Shown in pieces: positions 1 to 14,300 of a stretch of 64,000 nt of DNA. The notes beneath the pieces were generated by a model. The model was not told the origin of the DNA. It searched no databases and saw only the letters and a list, made by a program, of their open reading frames with translations. This DNA comes from Branchiostoma floridae. Taxonomy: Eukaryota > Chordata > Leptocardii > Amphioxiformes > Branchiostomatidae. The DNA lies in NCBI RefSeq assembly GCF_000003815.2, contig NC_049992.1, positions 1,048,669 through 1,112,668 of the forward strand, read 5' to 3'. Position 1 is the stretch's first letter. Each line of letters opens with the position of its first letter. The position numbers and the translations under genes are program-made.

Positions 1-140
1 CTTGTGTATGTTCCATATACCACACGTGACGTGAAAAAAGGATTGATTGAATCATTGACATAAGCGCTCACACCGATAGGACGATACAGTGTTGAACACA
101 AGCAGTGAAATTTGGGCCCTTTTTTTGGTGACCCACTCAC

Positions 141-260
141 GTAACCAGGCCTGGTGCTCGTTCCATGAGTTATCAATCATAATGAAATTTATACCATTGG
201 AAATACAATCACATAAGCTTTCTATTGATAAATAATGCAATGAAATTGATGCAGAAACAT
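141..260 (-). CDS. Gene A exon 23: phase-1 exon of unassigned fold
   Basis: 120 bp between a consensus acceptor (CTATTTCAG) and donor (GTGAGT), phase 1-1 like its neighbours. It encodes 40 residues including SLCDCISNGINF and DNSWNEHQAWL. No domain is assigned. The CDC motif and W/L spacing recall leucine-rich-repeat flanking regions, which would fit an LDLa-LRR receptor of GRL101 type further left, but this is speculative. Confidence 0.45.
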
Positions 261-302
261 CTGAAATAGGATATTCCAAACTTTTTCTGCCGACTTTATA
301 TA

Positions 303-363
<61 letters not shown>

Positions 364-3300
364 GTGCGTGTGTGCGAGTGTGTGTGTGTTAAACATTGCT
401 GATTTGTCAATCGTTCGAAACCTGCTCAATGTTTTGTCAAATCAGAGACATTAACTTGTCTCTATCACGACTTCATTCAACAAAATACCAAGATGTACTT
501 TGAATTATTCTTAGTACAAGAAAAAAAACAGAAATTGGACCAACGTATGTACTGCATCAATTTTACCACAAAACTAGTAGTATCTACATGCTACTAACCA
601 CAGTGTTTTTCGTCCTCTCCATTTGAGCAATCAAGAATTGTATCACAAACATAATCGACGGGCAAACAGGTATTTTCTCTAGGGCATTTCCACCCGTAAG
701 TTCCCTGATGACACGGGGTCGGCATTCCTGCAAGAACATTGTCATGCACAACAAGCTGTAAAGAGTAGACACCATGCACCAAATGGCAATTACACTGCAC
801 GAAATGCGGGACTTACCAACAACAATAAATGCCTAGTAATGGTTGCTTTTGGCATTTGATGTTTGAGATTACGTCTACCAGACTTATGGAGGATGTACCT
901 GGGGATATAATCTCGTAATAGCATAAATATCGCACAATTTCCATATAGAGGGTTCACTCCACAAAAAAGTGGTATTTAAACAGTGACAAATACATCCAGT
1001 AAATCTATACAGCCCTCGTCACAAACCAAGAAATGAGCTCAGCCGATATGTCGGTGAGCTCCAAATGGGCTTTTTAGCAGCTCGTCAGCAGGTAGGAGAG
1101 ACAATGACTTCAGCTTTCAAGAGTGAAACATCGAGCCCCGGCGTTCGCTTGAACTGTGACGCCGGCTTACTGAGGCCGTGTATCTCCCAAGTTAACCAAC
1201 ACCAAATATCTCTATTTTCGTGCATTGTTACTCAAGCAAAGTTGACTGGATATAATTTTAAAAATCAATTGAATGCTTGTCAATGAATAATTTCTCATCT
1301 TCTTACATGGATGCCGTCGCTACATAATAAAAAAAAATCGTGCAAGCGCTTGAAATTGTAAGGAACCTTGGGCGCAGTCAGTTTCATCGTGAACGCCGGA
1401 TTCTCCCATATAGTCGAGGTCGCCATCACAGATACGATCGTTCCAAAGGCATCCATCATGATACATGGACAATTTGTCAGAACCCCATGGCCACGATACC
1501 CAGACGTCATCCTGCATCTGGCGATACAGAGATATTCCAAACTCTCCACAGTAACCTAATAAAAGAGATTTAAATGAATTATGTGTGCCTTAGTGCTGCA
1601 AGATTAAAATGTATAAACGAAACCTAATGAAAATATTAGCTTGAAAATATGCTTTGTATACATTGAACTTCTTACTTGTCAGCTTTCAACAACAATAAGT
1701 AAATGAATAGAAGTCAGCAGAAGCGTTACCGCAGCCGATCTCATCCGAGTGGTCGCTGCAGTCCACCCAGCCGTCACATCTTTCCTGCCGACTGATGCAC
1801 CTCGGGAAAGGAGGGAGTGCGGATCGACAGGGCCAGTACCCGATAGACTCACACAGAGCGCCTGCAGTTTGTAGCCAGAAAAGAAATCGGATAGAACTAT
1901 ATATAGAGACGTAACGCTAATTAACCTTTATCCGCGACGTAACCTATATCCGTTGTTTTTGAAAACAGGTTATCGCCTCAACGGACGATTGTTGCTGTTT
2001 AATCTGCAATACATTTTAATTTTTGAAAATATTGCCATTTGAAACCACCGTTCGTTGATATGATATCATGTTTTTGAAAGCAATAGGTCACTCCGAGGAT
2101 GAAGGTGGACTAGCGTTATTTTCTAATGTATAATGTACAAACTACATGGAATATCTGCAAAAAAATTATGCATTGTGTAAGATTCTGCAGATGTCTAAAC
2201 TGCACAGGATGCTGGACTATTGATTAGCTTCTTTCCTTTTCTTTTGTCCAGCTTTCTTCGGGAATCCTCCCCAAATAGCTGTAAACAAGATTTGCAATCC
2301 GATGTGAAGTGGTTAGGTCTGACAGGTCGTACAGTGTAATATAACCACTTGGTGCTTCGCCGTGTGTCAGCTGGTGCGTTATACTGGCAATATAGATCCA
2401 GATTTCTTGTCTGTTGTTCTTTCTTTCTTTCTTTCTCTTTCTTTTTCTTTCTCTCTTTCTTTCTTTCTTTCTCTTTCCAAACTCATGTCGTGTACATGCT
2501 TCTGTTTACTGTTGTTTTCTGTTATATTTCCAGTCTCGAGTCCTTCCATATCGTGTGCTTTAAAGCCATAGACGCCAAAGGCTTTATAATTTTAGCCACT
2601 GCGAGGATAAAACATTCCCAACTCTCTGCTCCTACCTCTTCTTCGACTACTTCTGCCCCTAAGACAATCTCCACTAGTCTTTCATCAGGCTGTTGAAAAA
2701 CTCTAACAGCAGCATTAACACCAAGCTTGTCTGTTATCTCATTTGCTATGTCAGTTCTGGTGTTGTTAAATGTACTGCATTCGGCTACTAAGTGTCCTAC
2801 AATGTCCTGAGTCATTCTATCACATGTGGACACAGTCTGTTGCCTTGGTTCACCGGAGCAGTGCTCAGATGTATGAGGTTTTGCAAGTTAACTCTGTGTT
2901 CGGGTTTCTTTCTGGCCAGTGTCCACAGTTTGTTGGGCTGCAGGGTTGTGTGATGTAATTTGTAGAATCTGGGGCATGTTTGTCGCTCAGCTACCCTGGC
3001 TTTCCACCGTTGCTCTTCCTTATGATTTACAGCTGTCGTAACCACTCGTTTCCACTCCGTTACTGAAGGAAAATCCCTTGTTAACCAATAATTTTCCAGG
3101 TATTGTTGGAGTCCATACTCTTTGGCAATTGCAAAACAGTCTCTCGCAAAGCCTGTGGTAGTTTGGCACTTTCTCCTTAGAATATATGAGTAAAGTCTGT
3201 ACGTGAAGATTTTTTGGCCAATATTGTACTAGGTAGTTGCCTTCAGCCTCCCAAAGAAATGTAGCTTGCGTTTGTCCATCATGGCTTTTAATGTCAGCAT

Positions 3301-6300
3301 CCCTAGTGATCCCAGACTTGCATTAGTCTCTGTCTGGAAGTGCATTCCTTGCATTTGTTTTACCCCTGCTCTGTGGACTCTTTCTAACTTAAGTAGGTCG
3401 GTGTTGGTTGGATACCACAGTTCACAGCCATGCATCATGCTAGGGATTACAATTGTGTTGTGTGATTATGGGGTTTGGAGTATGTCCCTCAGAACCCGTT
3501 TCCAGTATTGCACTGATTTTACCCTTCCCTTTCTTGCAAGCGTTTTCTATGGCCTCTGATGATCTGAGGTCGGTCGAGTGTTGGACCCCCACATGGGTGA
3601 CCACAGTTACTTCTGGGATTGTGGATGCTCCCATCTTCCAATTGCTTGTCAGGACTGCTGCTGTGGGGTGCTCCTTTACCCTTTTTCCAAACACTGCACC
3701 CTTGCTTTTTTTTTCCGGGGCGTATTGAAACCGCCATTTCCTTCCATAGTCATGCAATGCACCTATCAGTTTCTCTAATCCCGTCCTGGTGCTTGCAAGA
3801 AGACATATATCCATTCTGTCCAGAGCTAATTGAAGACGAATATCACTTTATTGTTGTATGTCCCAAATATTCTGATATACGAGATTCTCTGTACACAAGG
3901 CTGTCATCTTATACACAAAGATTTATCACAATGGACCTGAAGTGCAAATTCAAATACATAATGACATGTGACAATCCCTACATGACAGATATAGGAACAT
4001 ATATTAAAGAAAGTTTAGACATTAGAAACTCCTCCAATGATTGTAAAAGCCACCAATGACTGTAACAAACCTATCCCATACTACAACTTCTGTATTAGAT
4101 GTTGATGCCATACTTTGTACCCCGTAAAATTGTTGTGCAATAAAGCTATCTCTATCATCTGCCAGTGCAGGTGATCCAAAGTAGGTTTCACCTATACACA
4201 CGCCACCACCTAGGGCTTGAAGTTCTGCATGGATGTCATTTGTCGCTAAGAGATAGCCGGTGAGCGACAAAACGCCGCCTTGGTTCACCCCACGTGATGT
4301 TCTGAATTCCCTTGACATCTCACCATTCAGTAATACACAGTAAGTGTTTCCAGTGTGCATTTGTTTCAATATTCTCCATAATTTTCCATTCACTCCTTCT
4401 CTGTACACTTTGTACAGCATTCCTTGGGTCCATACTGTATCATACGCCTTCTTTGTATCCAGAAAGCACCCATAGACTGCATTGTTTCTTTCCTTGTAGT
4501 GGTTGAGTGTTTCTTGAACGGTATAGGCGGTGGTTATGTTGCAGCATCCGATCTGCCCCCCACTCTGTAGTTCATGTGGTATACCTCTTGCCAACAACCA
4601 AGGCCTCCATCTGTTGTGTAGCACCTTCTCCCAGATTTTAGCCATGACATTTAACAGTGTTATCCCTCTGTGAGAGTCTAGGTCAGTTTTATCTGCTTTC
4701 CCCTGCTTAAGTAGGGGTATTTTGATTCCTTTTTTGAATTCTTCAGGTATGTATTCCAATCCTCTCATCATGTTGAACAACAGTGTCATTCTTGCCCAAA
4801 GTGCTTCTCCTCCATATTTAATGTGCTCATATGTTAATCCATCATTACCTCCAGCCTTGCTCTCTGTGAGTAATAATCTCTGTGAGTAGGAATGGCTCTT
4901 CTAGAATGCCCTCTAAGTTGTTATGGCTTTCCTTCTCCATCTCAGTTACTTCTGCAGTGATTACTTTCTGGTGTGACTCATCAAACCATTTACTCTCTTC
5001 TTCCTGTTCATTTCCCAATGTTTCAAAATGGCTGGCCCAAGCCTCTCTCACTTCTTTGGGGTCAGTCAGGAATTGATCCCCCAGTCTCACTGCCTGTGGT
5101 CTGCCTATTTCCCCTTTTCTGCATCTTATCCTTTTCCAGAAGGTTTTATCATCAGTCTCAGCTAACTTTGCTAACTCTTCATTCTCTTGTTCTTCCTGTA
5201 GTAGTTTAGCTCTCCTCAGCTCTGCTCTAAATCGTGCTTTACTTTCTTTGTACTTTTTGTATAAGTGATTGTCCTTTTCCCTCGGTTTTCCTGCCTCCTT
5301 CCACTGTAGCCATAAATCAATCTCTTCCTTGTGTGTGTCTACAAGGGTCTGTGACCAGTATGGCCGCTGTTGCTTCCTTATTTCCTTAGCTGGTATCACT
5401 TCAGCCGCTGTACTTCTTAGTACTCTGGTTAACGCTATAAGTTCTTTTTCTATAGCCACTGTTGACCTCTGTGTGAGGGTTTCCATCCCCTCTAACTTCC
5501 TCTGAACATTTTCCTCGTACGTGTTCACGAGAAGTCGATCCCCTGCTCTTTCCCAGTCCAGCTTTTCTGTAGGGTTACTCTCTTTCCATTCTTTTGGTTT
5601 GTTCTTCAGGATGGCTATAACTGGCTTGTGATCAGACATGTTCAGAACATCACCTTCCATTATTTTGCATGATATCACTTCTGCTACTATTTCTCCTGGT
5701 ACTATGATATGGTCTATAGTTGACTTGTGTTTAGTATTCTTTGTTTCAAATGTCTCTACTGGGCCTGTACATATGTGGCTCAGATTCAGGGAGGTCATCT
5801 CCAGCTCACTCAGGATCTCTGCCAACTCACTGCCATTCCTGGATGGTGAGCCCTTCCCTCTTGGGCCTCCTTGCTCTCCAACATCTGCGTTGAAGTCGCC
5901 CATGAAGATAACAGTTCCTTCATTTTCATATTTCCTGTACAAGTCTCTCAGCATGTCTACATGTTGTCTGTACTCGTCTACCTTTTCCCCTGCATGGGGA
6001 AGGTATACCGCAAAAATGAACAGCCTCTGTCCTCCTACCAATCGGAGTCGTATCCCTATGACTCTATCGTTCCCTGCCTCTAGTTTGTGTACCGCATAGT
6101 CCAGTGATTTTCGCCACAGTAGGGCTACACCCCCTTGACCTCTTTTCCAAGGTCCCAATGTGTGCTTTTTAAGCCTCTCATCTGCTCTCCCAAAGCCTCT
6201 GTGGCTGTGTAGGATGTTACTTAGTGTGCTTAGTGCCTCCGGAAACAGCCAGTGTTCTGAAATGGCAATTATGTCTGTTTGTGGTAGGTGTTTTGTTATA

Positions 6301-8327
6301 AACGGTATTGCTGTGGACAATCCTCTTGAATTGTAACATCCAATTGACAGCTCTCTCTCTTTGTCATGGCCTGCTTTCATAGCTGTGTCTGGGTCCCTGG
6401 TGGCCTGGGACTTGCTTTCTCCTCCTCTGTGTCTCTCTCTTCCTTGCCCTTGTACTTTCTTCCAGACAACCATTTTCTGCAGGCTATTCCAGGGGGCCAA
6501 AATCTTTCTCCCACAACCTTATGTGCTTGGTATAGAGGCACATTGATTCTAGTAAAGTACAAGTCTCTCTGTTTGGTAGGCATCAATCTTACAAAGGATA
6601 GCTGGACTCCTTTGCGCTGGGCATACCTGAAGTCCGGAGTCCTCCTTAATGGTTCTCCAGGTCAAAACTCTGCTACAAACCAAAAACTCTCAGACGCTCT
6701 GCATTCATTTTTAACATCAACAAACCGATTTACAGCACCTTCCATCTGCTCCTCATAGCCTACGTAGCCTATGTGGCCTATTATGTACATATCTGTAATT
6801 TAGATTTGTTTGTTGTATCTTTGTGGGTCAGCCGTCATCAGCTTGAATAGACTGCCTAGGCTGGCCCAGTGTAATGACTTGTTGTCATTTTCAATAAATA
6901 AATACCTGAAGATGGTTTGTTGCAATTTCTTTGGGTCATTTTTCTTCATATAACCCAAGAAGAATCTCTTCCTCCTTATTCTCCTTCTCTCTACTCCAAT
7001 GAAGTCTCTGAACATGTCGTCAGCATTACTATCATCGTTGTCTTCATGCGAGATGATTCTCTTTCTCTTGTCTTGAGTAGCAGGATTGGTGGTGCTACTT
7101 TCTTCCAGGCACGGGACACGTCTCTTCTTCATCGGTGCTTCATTGATTTCAATTACTTCATGGTCTGTGTCTAGCACATTCTCTGTTATGTGCTTTCTTT
7201 TCTCTCCCTTCTCCGCACCTGGTTCTGTAATGAGTGCAGTGTTTTTGCTCCTGATATAGGGCTTGGATCTAACTGTACTATGGCTTCTGTTGTGCTAGGT
7301 TTCTTTTTCTTGTACTGGGTCAGCTGGTTTCTTGGCCCGTGGTCATCTCTGGTTCGTTAAGTGCTTAGTGTTTTTAGGTTGTGTTCTGGGTTGTTGTTGT
7401 CTTCAAGTTGTCTCATTCTATCTTGGTCTCGCGACGTGCTGTCATGTCTCGCCTTTCTGAGGAATGATGAGATCTCTGATTCCTGTGCCCAGTTACCCTT
7501 ACACACTGTTGCATAACTCTCCATTTGCATTTCGCTGCCAGTGTTCCTATTTGGCAATCTATTAGCTCCAGTTACAGGTCCTACAGCTTTACTGTTGCTA
7601 GTCTCCAGTTTCTTATTTCTTTCTTTGTCCGGCGATTGCCTCTTTCTTAAGTCTGCTGTTCTAGCACCTTCTAAGTGTCCTAGTCTGTCCCTCAGTTCCC
7701 GTACAGTCGAGTGTGTATTCGACAGAGCACATTCTTGCTCCTTGATTCTCTCCTCCACTGTATGACCCAGATTTTGTACATAGGCAGCTAGTTTACTATG
7801 CTCAGCTGTAGCGTCTTTGTCTTGGATTGTCTTCCTTATGCATGCTTGAATTTCTGTCTCGAGTGAGTGTATTCTTTTCATGTATGATGCCATTGATGTG
7901 TTCATTTTCACTTGGTTTGTTTCTATTCTCTTAAGCTTTCCTTTCAAACTGTCTATATCTTCCTGTTGTTTTGATTGAGCATCTTTGTTGTCTGCTAATT
8001 CAAACTGTATGCTCTGTATCTGTCTGTCGCATTCGTCAGCAATGTCTGCTCTTGCTTTATCCTGTCGTTTTGTGATGTCTTCCATCTTTGTTAGCCTCTC
8101 ATTTGTTTCTTTCAACTCATACTTCAGTTGATCTCGCAACTTTGCGTTCTCTGCTAGTATCCTTATCACCACGTCCTGATCGTGATCTCCTTCTTCATCA
8201 ATGGTGCTCAGTGTTCTGCTTCTTGTTAAGGTGGGGCTCTGGAAGGTTTGTGTTTGACTACTGGTTGGAAACATCTTTTTTTATTTCTGCCAGGTTTCTT
8301 TCTCCTTCTATAAATTGGAACAGAGCA

Positions 8328-8385
<58 letters not shown>

Positions 8386-11300
8386 CTCCAAAGTGGACTT
8401 TTTTCAATGTCTATAAGATCTCTACAACAATCCTCTGCTCCGAACTTTTGAATTTTTATACACTCGTTTTAAAATATGCAACAAAGCATGATAATGTGAA
8501 AAAGGAATCTTACCACTGTGACAGTTTTCTTCGTCCGATCCGTCCCCACACTCAGGAACACCGTTGCAGAGAAATTCTCCTTTGATACAACCGGGGGCAT
8601 CACGGCACTTCCAGAAAGCAGTGTCCCCGAACAAACCGTGAAGGGAGCAGAATTCGTCTATCCAAAGGAGGCATGCGTCGAATTGGGAATGAGCATTTCA
8701 ATGAGTTTTTCTCCCTACAATGATTTTGAGCACCATACCAAACGTTATTCTGAATGGAACCAGGCTGTGATTTCCAACACAAACTAAACTACCCTAAATA
8801 AACTTGCCCAAATTTTCGACTGATCAGTCCTTATCTTTGAAAAATCCACTGCTGCTGTGACGTCACGTTATGTAGACAGCACACGTGACTTCGTGAACAG
8901 TGGATCATAAGTTGCAGAAAGTCTATGGCGATCTCCGTCTCTGTTTAAGGATGTCCGTAAAGCCCTGAGGTAGATAGCTTCCTCCTCTATTCCTCTGGCA
9001 ACAAAGTCAGGTTCTGTATCTAAGATTCTCACTTTGTCCAGTGTGAGCGAGTGTCCAGGCGACTCTATATATGTGTTTTGGGAAACTTCTGAAGATGTTG
9101 AACTTCGGCGTCTATGTTCAAGGAACCAGGTCTTGAGTAATCTTTCTGTCTTCCTAATGTACGATTCCTAACACGGAACTTTGATGTTTGACCTTGGTAC
9201 AGTATATGATACACAACACCACATTTACTCTCCTTAAAGAGTTTTGTCCTTGGGTGCTACCAAGATGGACGGTCTAAAGCAGCTTTTTATCCCATGTGCA
9301 GTGAAGATTATTTCAAGCCCTTCTGACACCACCTTCACGTAAAGAAGTACAACAAAGCCTCTGTTTTCCCCCTTACTGTGCTTCACCTTTATCTTTGTCT
9401 TTCTTTGACAAAGACTAGAGCTGATAAGTCGAAAATTTGTGTTGGAAATCCATTTTTGTGTTGGAAATTACAGCTTAGTTCCATTCAGAATGACTTCTAC
9501 CAACACAGATGAACTTTCAAGTTAAAACCAAACGTTACTTGATAAAAGAACATGCATCGATTAAAATTTCGCTTGCAGTTATATCCTTAGAAAACAGACT
9601 TATGAAAAAAAAGTTACAGGTAAAGTTCCCACCACATTTGACCTCGTCAGAGCCGTCCAAGCAGTCACTCTTGCCATCGCAAACATTTGTAATCTTGATA
9701 CAGCCATTCAAGTCACGGCATTGGACCATGTCTCGCAGAAGAAAAAGGTCCCTCTCACAGTACTTGATGCAGCTGTCTGCAAAGTTAATGTATAAACTAT
9801 AAAGGCCGACATTTGCTCGGCAGCAAATACAGTATATTGCAATCCATCTTCATCCCTATTCAAAAATGTACTGTTCCATATCAACCTTTTGCAGGAGTTC
9901 ACCTATCCCACAACATCATCCCACTCCAAACTTGATTTTACCCCCATACAAAAATAGACTCTTCCAGAACACCCCTTTCTATGCGAAATGGATTAGTCTA
10001 TGTGACCCATGACCATTTCAATACCTAGTGCTAAAGTTACCCCAATACCAAATTCCAAATCAGTTGGCTTTTTCATGACACAGGAACCAAAAATATACAA
10101 TTTTGGTCAAAAATGGCAAAAAATCCCAAAATTCAATAATTTCAAAGTGATGTGTGAATAGAGCCCTACATACAAAATTTCAGATCATTTGGTTTTCATA
10201 CAAAGGCATAGGGGCCAAAATTTAACATTTTTAGTCTAAAAATTGCAGAAAATCCCCATATTCAACAATTTAGGTAATGTATGCTCAAAATGAAAAGAAA
10301 GTACTCGTGGGCACTAGTCCTATACACCTTCATGCCAAAAATTTAGGTCATTTGGTTTCAATACAAGGGCAAAGGAGCAAAAAATGTACATTTTTGGCTA
10401 AAAATGGCCAAAAATCACAAAATAACTCAATTTTGGAGTAATCTATGGAGAAAGTGTCGGTAGATTCCAGTGGTCATATGTTCAATGCACCTATGTACCA
10501 CATTTCAAGTTATTAGGTTCTAATACAGGGGCATAGTAGCCAAAAATATACATTTTTGGTAAAAAAAGGCCAAAAACTCCAAAATAACTCATTTTCAAGT
10601 GATCTATAAAGAAAGTGTTGATGGAATCCTGTGCTCATATGCCTAATGCACCTCTGTACCAAATTTTATTATGGTCATTAGGTTGTAATACCAGAGCACA
10701 GGGATCAAAATATATATATTTGTTCTAAAAATGATAACGTCTGGGGGTATTTGCTACCCCTACCTGCATGCCAAATTTCAGCTCATTTGGCCAAAAGAGA
10801 AAAAAAAGTTGAATCCATTTGAAGATTTGACAGGAGAAGGAGAAGAAGAGACTGAGAAACTAGAAAGGCCGACATTTGCTTGAGAGTAAATACAGCACAT
10901 TCAGCCATCTCCCTCCCTATGCAACAATAGACTATTCCAACGTGCAAAAATGGAACACATTTGCTTAAAATCACTTCTACTAATGAGACTTAAGCCCAAA
11001 AATGAATCTTACAAAATTCCCAGTGGTAGTGCAACAATGGACTCTTCCAGTGCACCCCATGTGAATTTTCACAATAGACCAGTCCAGAAATACTTCCACT
11101 GAAAACATGGCCTTTTGATTAAGAAACCCAGTCCAAAGTTGAACTGAGCAAAAAAGGCCCCTGTGCATGAAAAGGTAAAATCGACGAGTCCAAAAACACT
11201 TCCGCTAAAAATGGAATATTGAATCATCACTCGTTCAAAAGTTAATTTGAAAACACATCCCCTCCAAGCAAAAATTGACTTTTATTGCGATGCCTCTATG

Positions 11301-14300
11301 TAAAGTGGTGCAGTCCTAAAATGAAAATCCCAAAAATGGATTTTAAATATTCCCCCTCCATGTAAGAATGGACTCTTCCAGCACACCTTATGTAAAATTG
11401 CAAAATAGACCAGTCCCAAAATAACCACACTGAAACACTTTGACATAATCATCAAAGTCAAAAACAAATTTAAAAAATGCACCCCTCTGTGTAAGACTGG
11501 ACTCTTCAAGTATACCCCATGTAAAATTGCGAAATAGACCAGTTCAAAAATACTCCCACTGAGAGACTTTATATAATCAACAGTCCAAAGATGTATTTAA
11601 AAAAATGTATCCATCCGTGCCAGAATGGACTCTTCCAGATAACACCAGGCTCACTGATTATCTGCCAAATCTCTTTCGGGATGTGGATTCAGGCTACGTG
11701 ATTGGTTGCCTCTTTAATCAAGTTACGAGTATATAGACATGTGCACATGCATGCTGTCTTCAGGTGGGAAGTCAAAAACCTTGAGGTCGTTGACACCTCT
11801 GTAAAAGTACAAAAAAATCCCCAAATATATAATTCTGAAGTGGTTTATGCCAGAAATTATACATGGGTCATCTAAATAAATATCTGGTGCACCAATTTAC
11901 CAAAATTTAGGTCATTTGGTTGTAAGACCAGGGAACAGGAGCCAAAAGTGTACGTTTTTGGTCAAACAATGGCCAAAAAATCCCCATTTTTAAGCATTTT
12001 GCTGTACTGTATGCCAAAAGTGTTATTGAATCCATGCAGATGGCACTCCTATACCAAATCTTAGGTCATTTGGCCAAAATGAGCCAAAATGTCCTTTTCG
12101 GGGCAAAAAAATACCAAAAAAGGCAAAATTAAGCATTTTGTTGTATCGTATGCCAAAACTGTTATTGGTTCTTTGTGGGCATATGATCAAGGCACCTGTG
12201 TACCAAATTTCAGGTCATTCGGCTGTAATACCAGGGCACAGGGGGGCAAAATGTAAACAAAAATTGCCCAAAACATGAATAAAATCATTTTAAAGGCAGA
12301 TATGAAAAAAAAAATGAAGAAAAAAAAAACGCGTAAGGGTATTGGCCCACTCCACCCTTGTACCAAATTTCCGGTCACTCGGTCCAGGAATGACGGAGAT
12401 GATTCGATAGGAAGATTTGACAGGAGAAAAAACATTACTAGAAAGGCCGACGTTTACTTGGGAGCAAATACAGGATATTGCAATCCATCTTTATACCTAT
12501 GCCCAAATGTACTGTTCCATATCAACCTTTCGCAGGAGTTGACCTGTCCTACAACATCATCCCGCTACAAACCTCTTTTACCCCTCATACTAAAATGGAC
12601 TCTTCCAGAACACCCCTATCTATGCAAATTGGACTGGTCTATATGTGGTCCATTTTCCATTTATAGTGCTATAGCTACCCCAATACCAAATTCCAAATCA
12701 GTTGGCTTTTTCATAACACAGGAAGCAAAAATATACATTTTTGGTAAAAATGGCAAAAAATCCCAAATTTAACAATTTTTAATTGATGTACACCATAGAT
12801 GTAAATAGAGCCCTGTGGCCACATACCGTACGCACCTTCATACCAAATTTCAGATCATTTGGTTTTCATACATTGGCACAGGAGCCAAAACTTTTTAGTC
12901 TAAAAATGGCAAAAATTCCAAAATTCAACAACTTAAAGTAATGTATGCCCAAAGTAATAATGGATTACTGTTGAAACTTTACAGACACACCTTCATGCCA
13001 AATTTCATGTCATTAGCTTTCCATACAAGGGCATAGGAGCCAAAAATATACATTTTTAATCAAAAATGGCCGAAAACCTCAAAATAACTAATTTTAAGTG
13101 ATCTATGAAGAAAGTGTTCATGGAGCCCTGTGTTCATATGTCCAATGCACCTATGTACTAAGCTTCAGGTCATTTGGTTTCCACACAAGGGCATAGGAGC
13201 CAAAAATATACAATGGTAGTCAAAGGTGCAAAAAAAAACCAAATAGCTAATTTTGGATCCATGAGAAAAAGTGCTGATGGGGTCCTGGGGTCATATGTCC
13301 AATGTACCTCTGTACCAATTTTCAGGTCATTTGGTTTCTATAGAAGGGCATGGGAGCCAAAAATATAAATTTTTAGTCAAGTCGTTGACCCCCCACCTGC
13401 AGACTGCACATGCAGGCCTGTATGTCTATCTAATCTAAATATATAGGTAACCAATCACTTAGCCTGAATCTATATCCAAAAGGGGAATTAGGCAGCCAAT
13501 CAGCGAGCCCGGTGTTATCTGGAAGAGTACATTCTTACACGGAGGTTTTTTCTTCTTTGTACTATTGATTATGTAAAATCTTTCAGTGGGTGTATTTTTG
13601 GACTGGTCTATTTTGTAATTTTACAGAAGGTGTGTTGGGAGAGTCCATTCTTGCACGGAGGGGCGGACTTTTTAAAAATTGATTTTTGGACTTTGGTGAC
13701 TACTAGCTTGTCAAAGTCTTTCAATAGGGTTATTTTGGACTGGTCTAATTTGCAATCTTACATGGGTTTGCTCGATGAGTCAATTCTTGCACGGAGGGGG
13801 CTTTTTTAAAAATCCATTTTTGGACTTTGGTGATTATGTCAAAGTCCTATTTTAGCGGATGTATTTTTGGACTGCTCGGCTTTACACGGAAGGGGGATTT
13901 TTTCAAATTCAGTTTTGGACGAGTGATGATTCAAAATTCCATATTTAGTGCAAGTGTTTTTTAGACTGGTCTATTATAACTTTTCATGCACGGGGGACCT
14001 TTTTTGTTAAATTCAATTTTGGATTCGGTTTCTTATTCAAAAGGCCAAGGTTTGAGAGGGAGTATTTCTGGACTGGTCTATTGTGCACATTCACATAGTG
14101 TGCACTGGAGTCCGTTCTTGAACGGCGGAATTTGGTAAGATTCATTTTTGGGTTAAATCTTCATTAGTAAAAGTGATTTTCCAAATGGGTGATTTTGGAA
14201 GTCTATTTTTGTATTGGGAGTTAGATGGCCGAAATATGCTGTATTTGGTCTCAAGAAAATGTCGGCCTTTAGTTTGTATTGGGTTCAGGAAGAATATTGG

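Larger units (their letters stand above)
2481..8318 (-). mobile_element. APE-type non-LTR retrotransposon (LINE), near full length but broken
   Basis: A LINE in the same orientation as gene A. ORF1 is coiled-coil rich (8274 down to 6377, broken). ORF2 (6500 to 2522) has an APE endonuclease, reverse transcriptase and a C-terminal cysteine/histidine motif. Both ends touch CTTT microsatellites (2419-2480 and 8319-8391), so insertion into a GAAA/CTTT tract is likely. The clade is not assigned. It interrupts the intron between LDLa exons 19 and 20. Confidence 0.85.
9799..14271. mobile_element. Large foldback element built of ~158-bp repeats
   Basis: The outer ends are AAAGGCCGACATTT at 9799 and its complement AAATGTCGGCCTTT at 14271. 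Arms of about 0.9 kb at 10862-11790 and 13390-14271 are inverted copies of each other (for example CAATAGACCAGTCCAGAAATAC on both). Between and before them runs a degenerate tandem repeat of about 158 bp with the core CAGGTCATTTGGTTT...AGGAGCCAAAAATATACATT, at least fourteen copies. The 9799-10080 region is repeated directly at 12440-12720, including TTCAACCTTTTGCAGGAGTT-like sequence. No protein of known type was found. No target duplication was identified. Confidence 0.7.

Noticed and set aside
222-410. 62-codon minus-strand frame rich in IYIYIY
   Set aside because: Translation of the (AT)n microsatellite.
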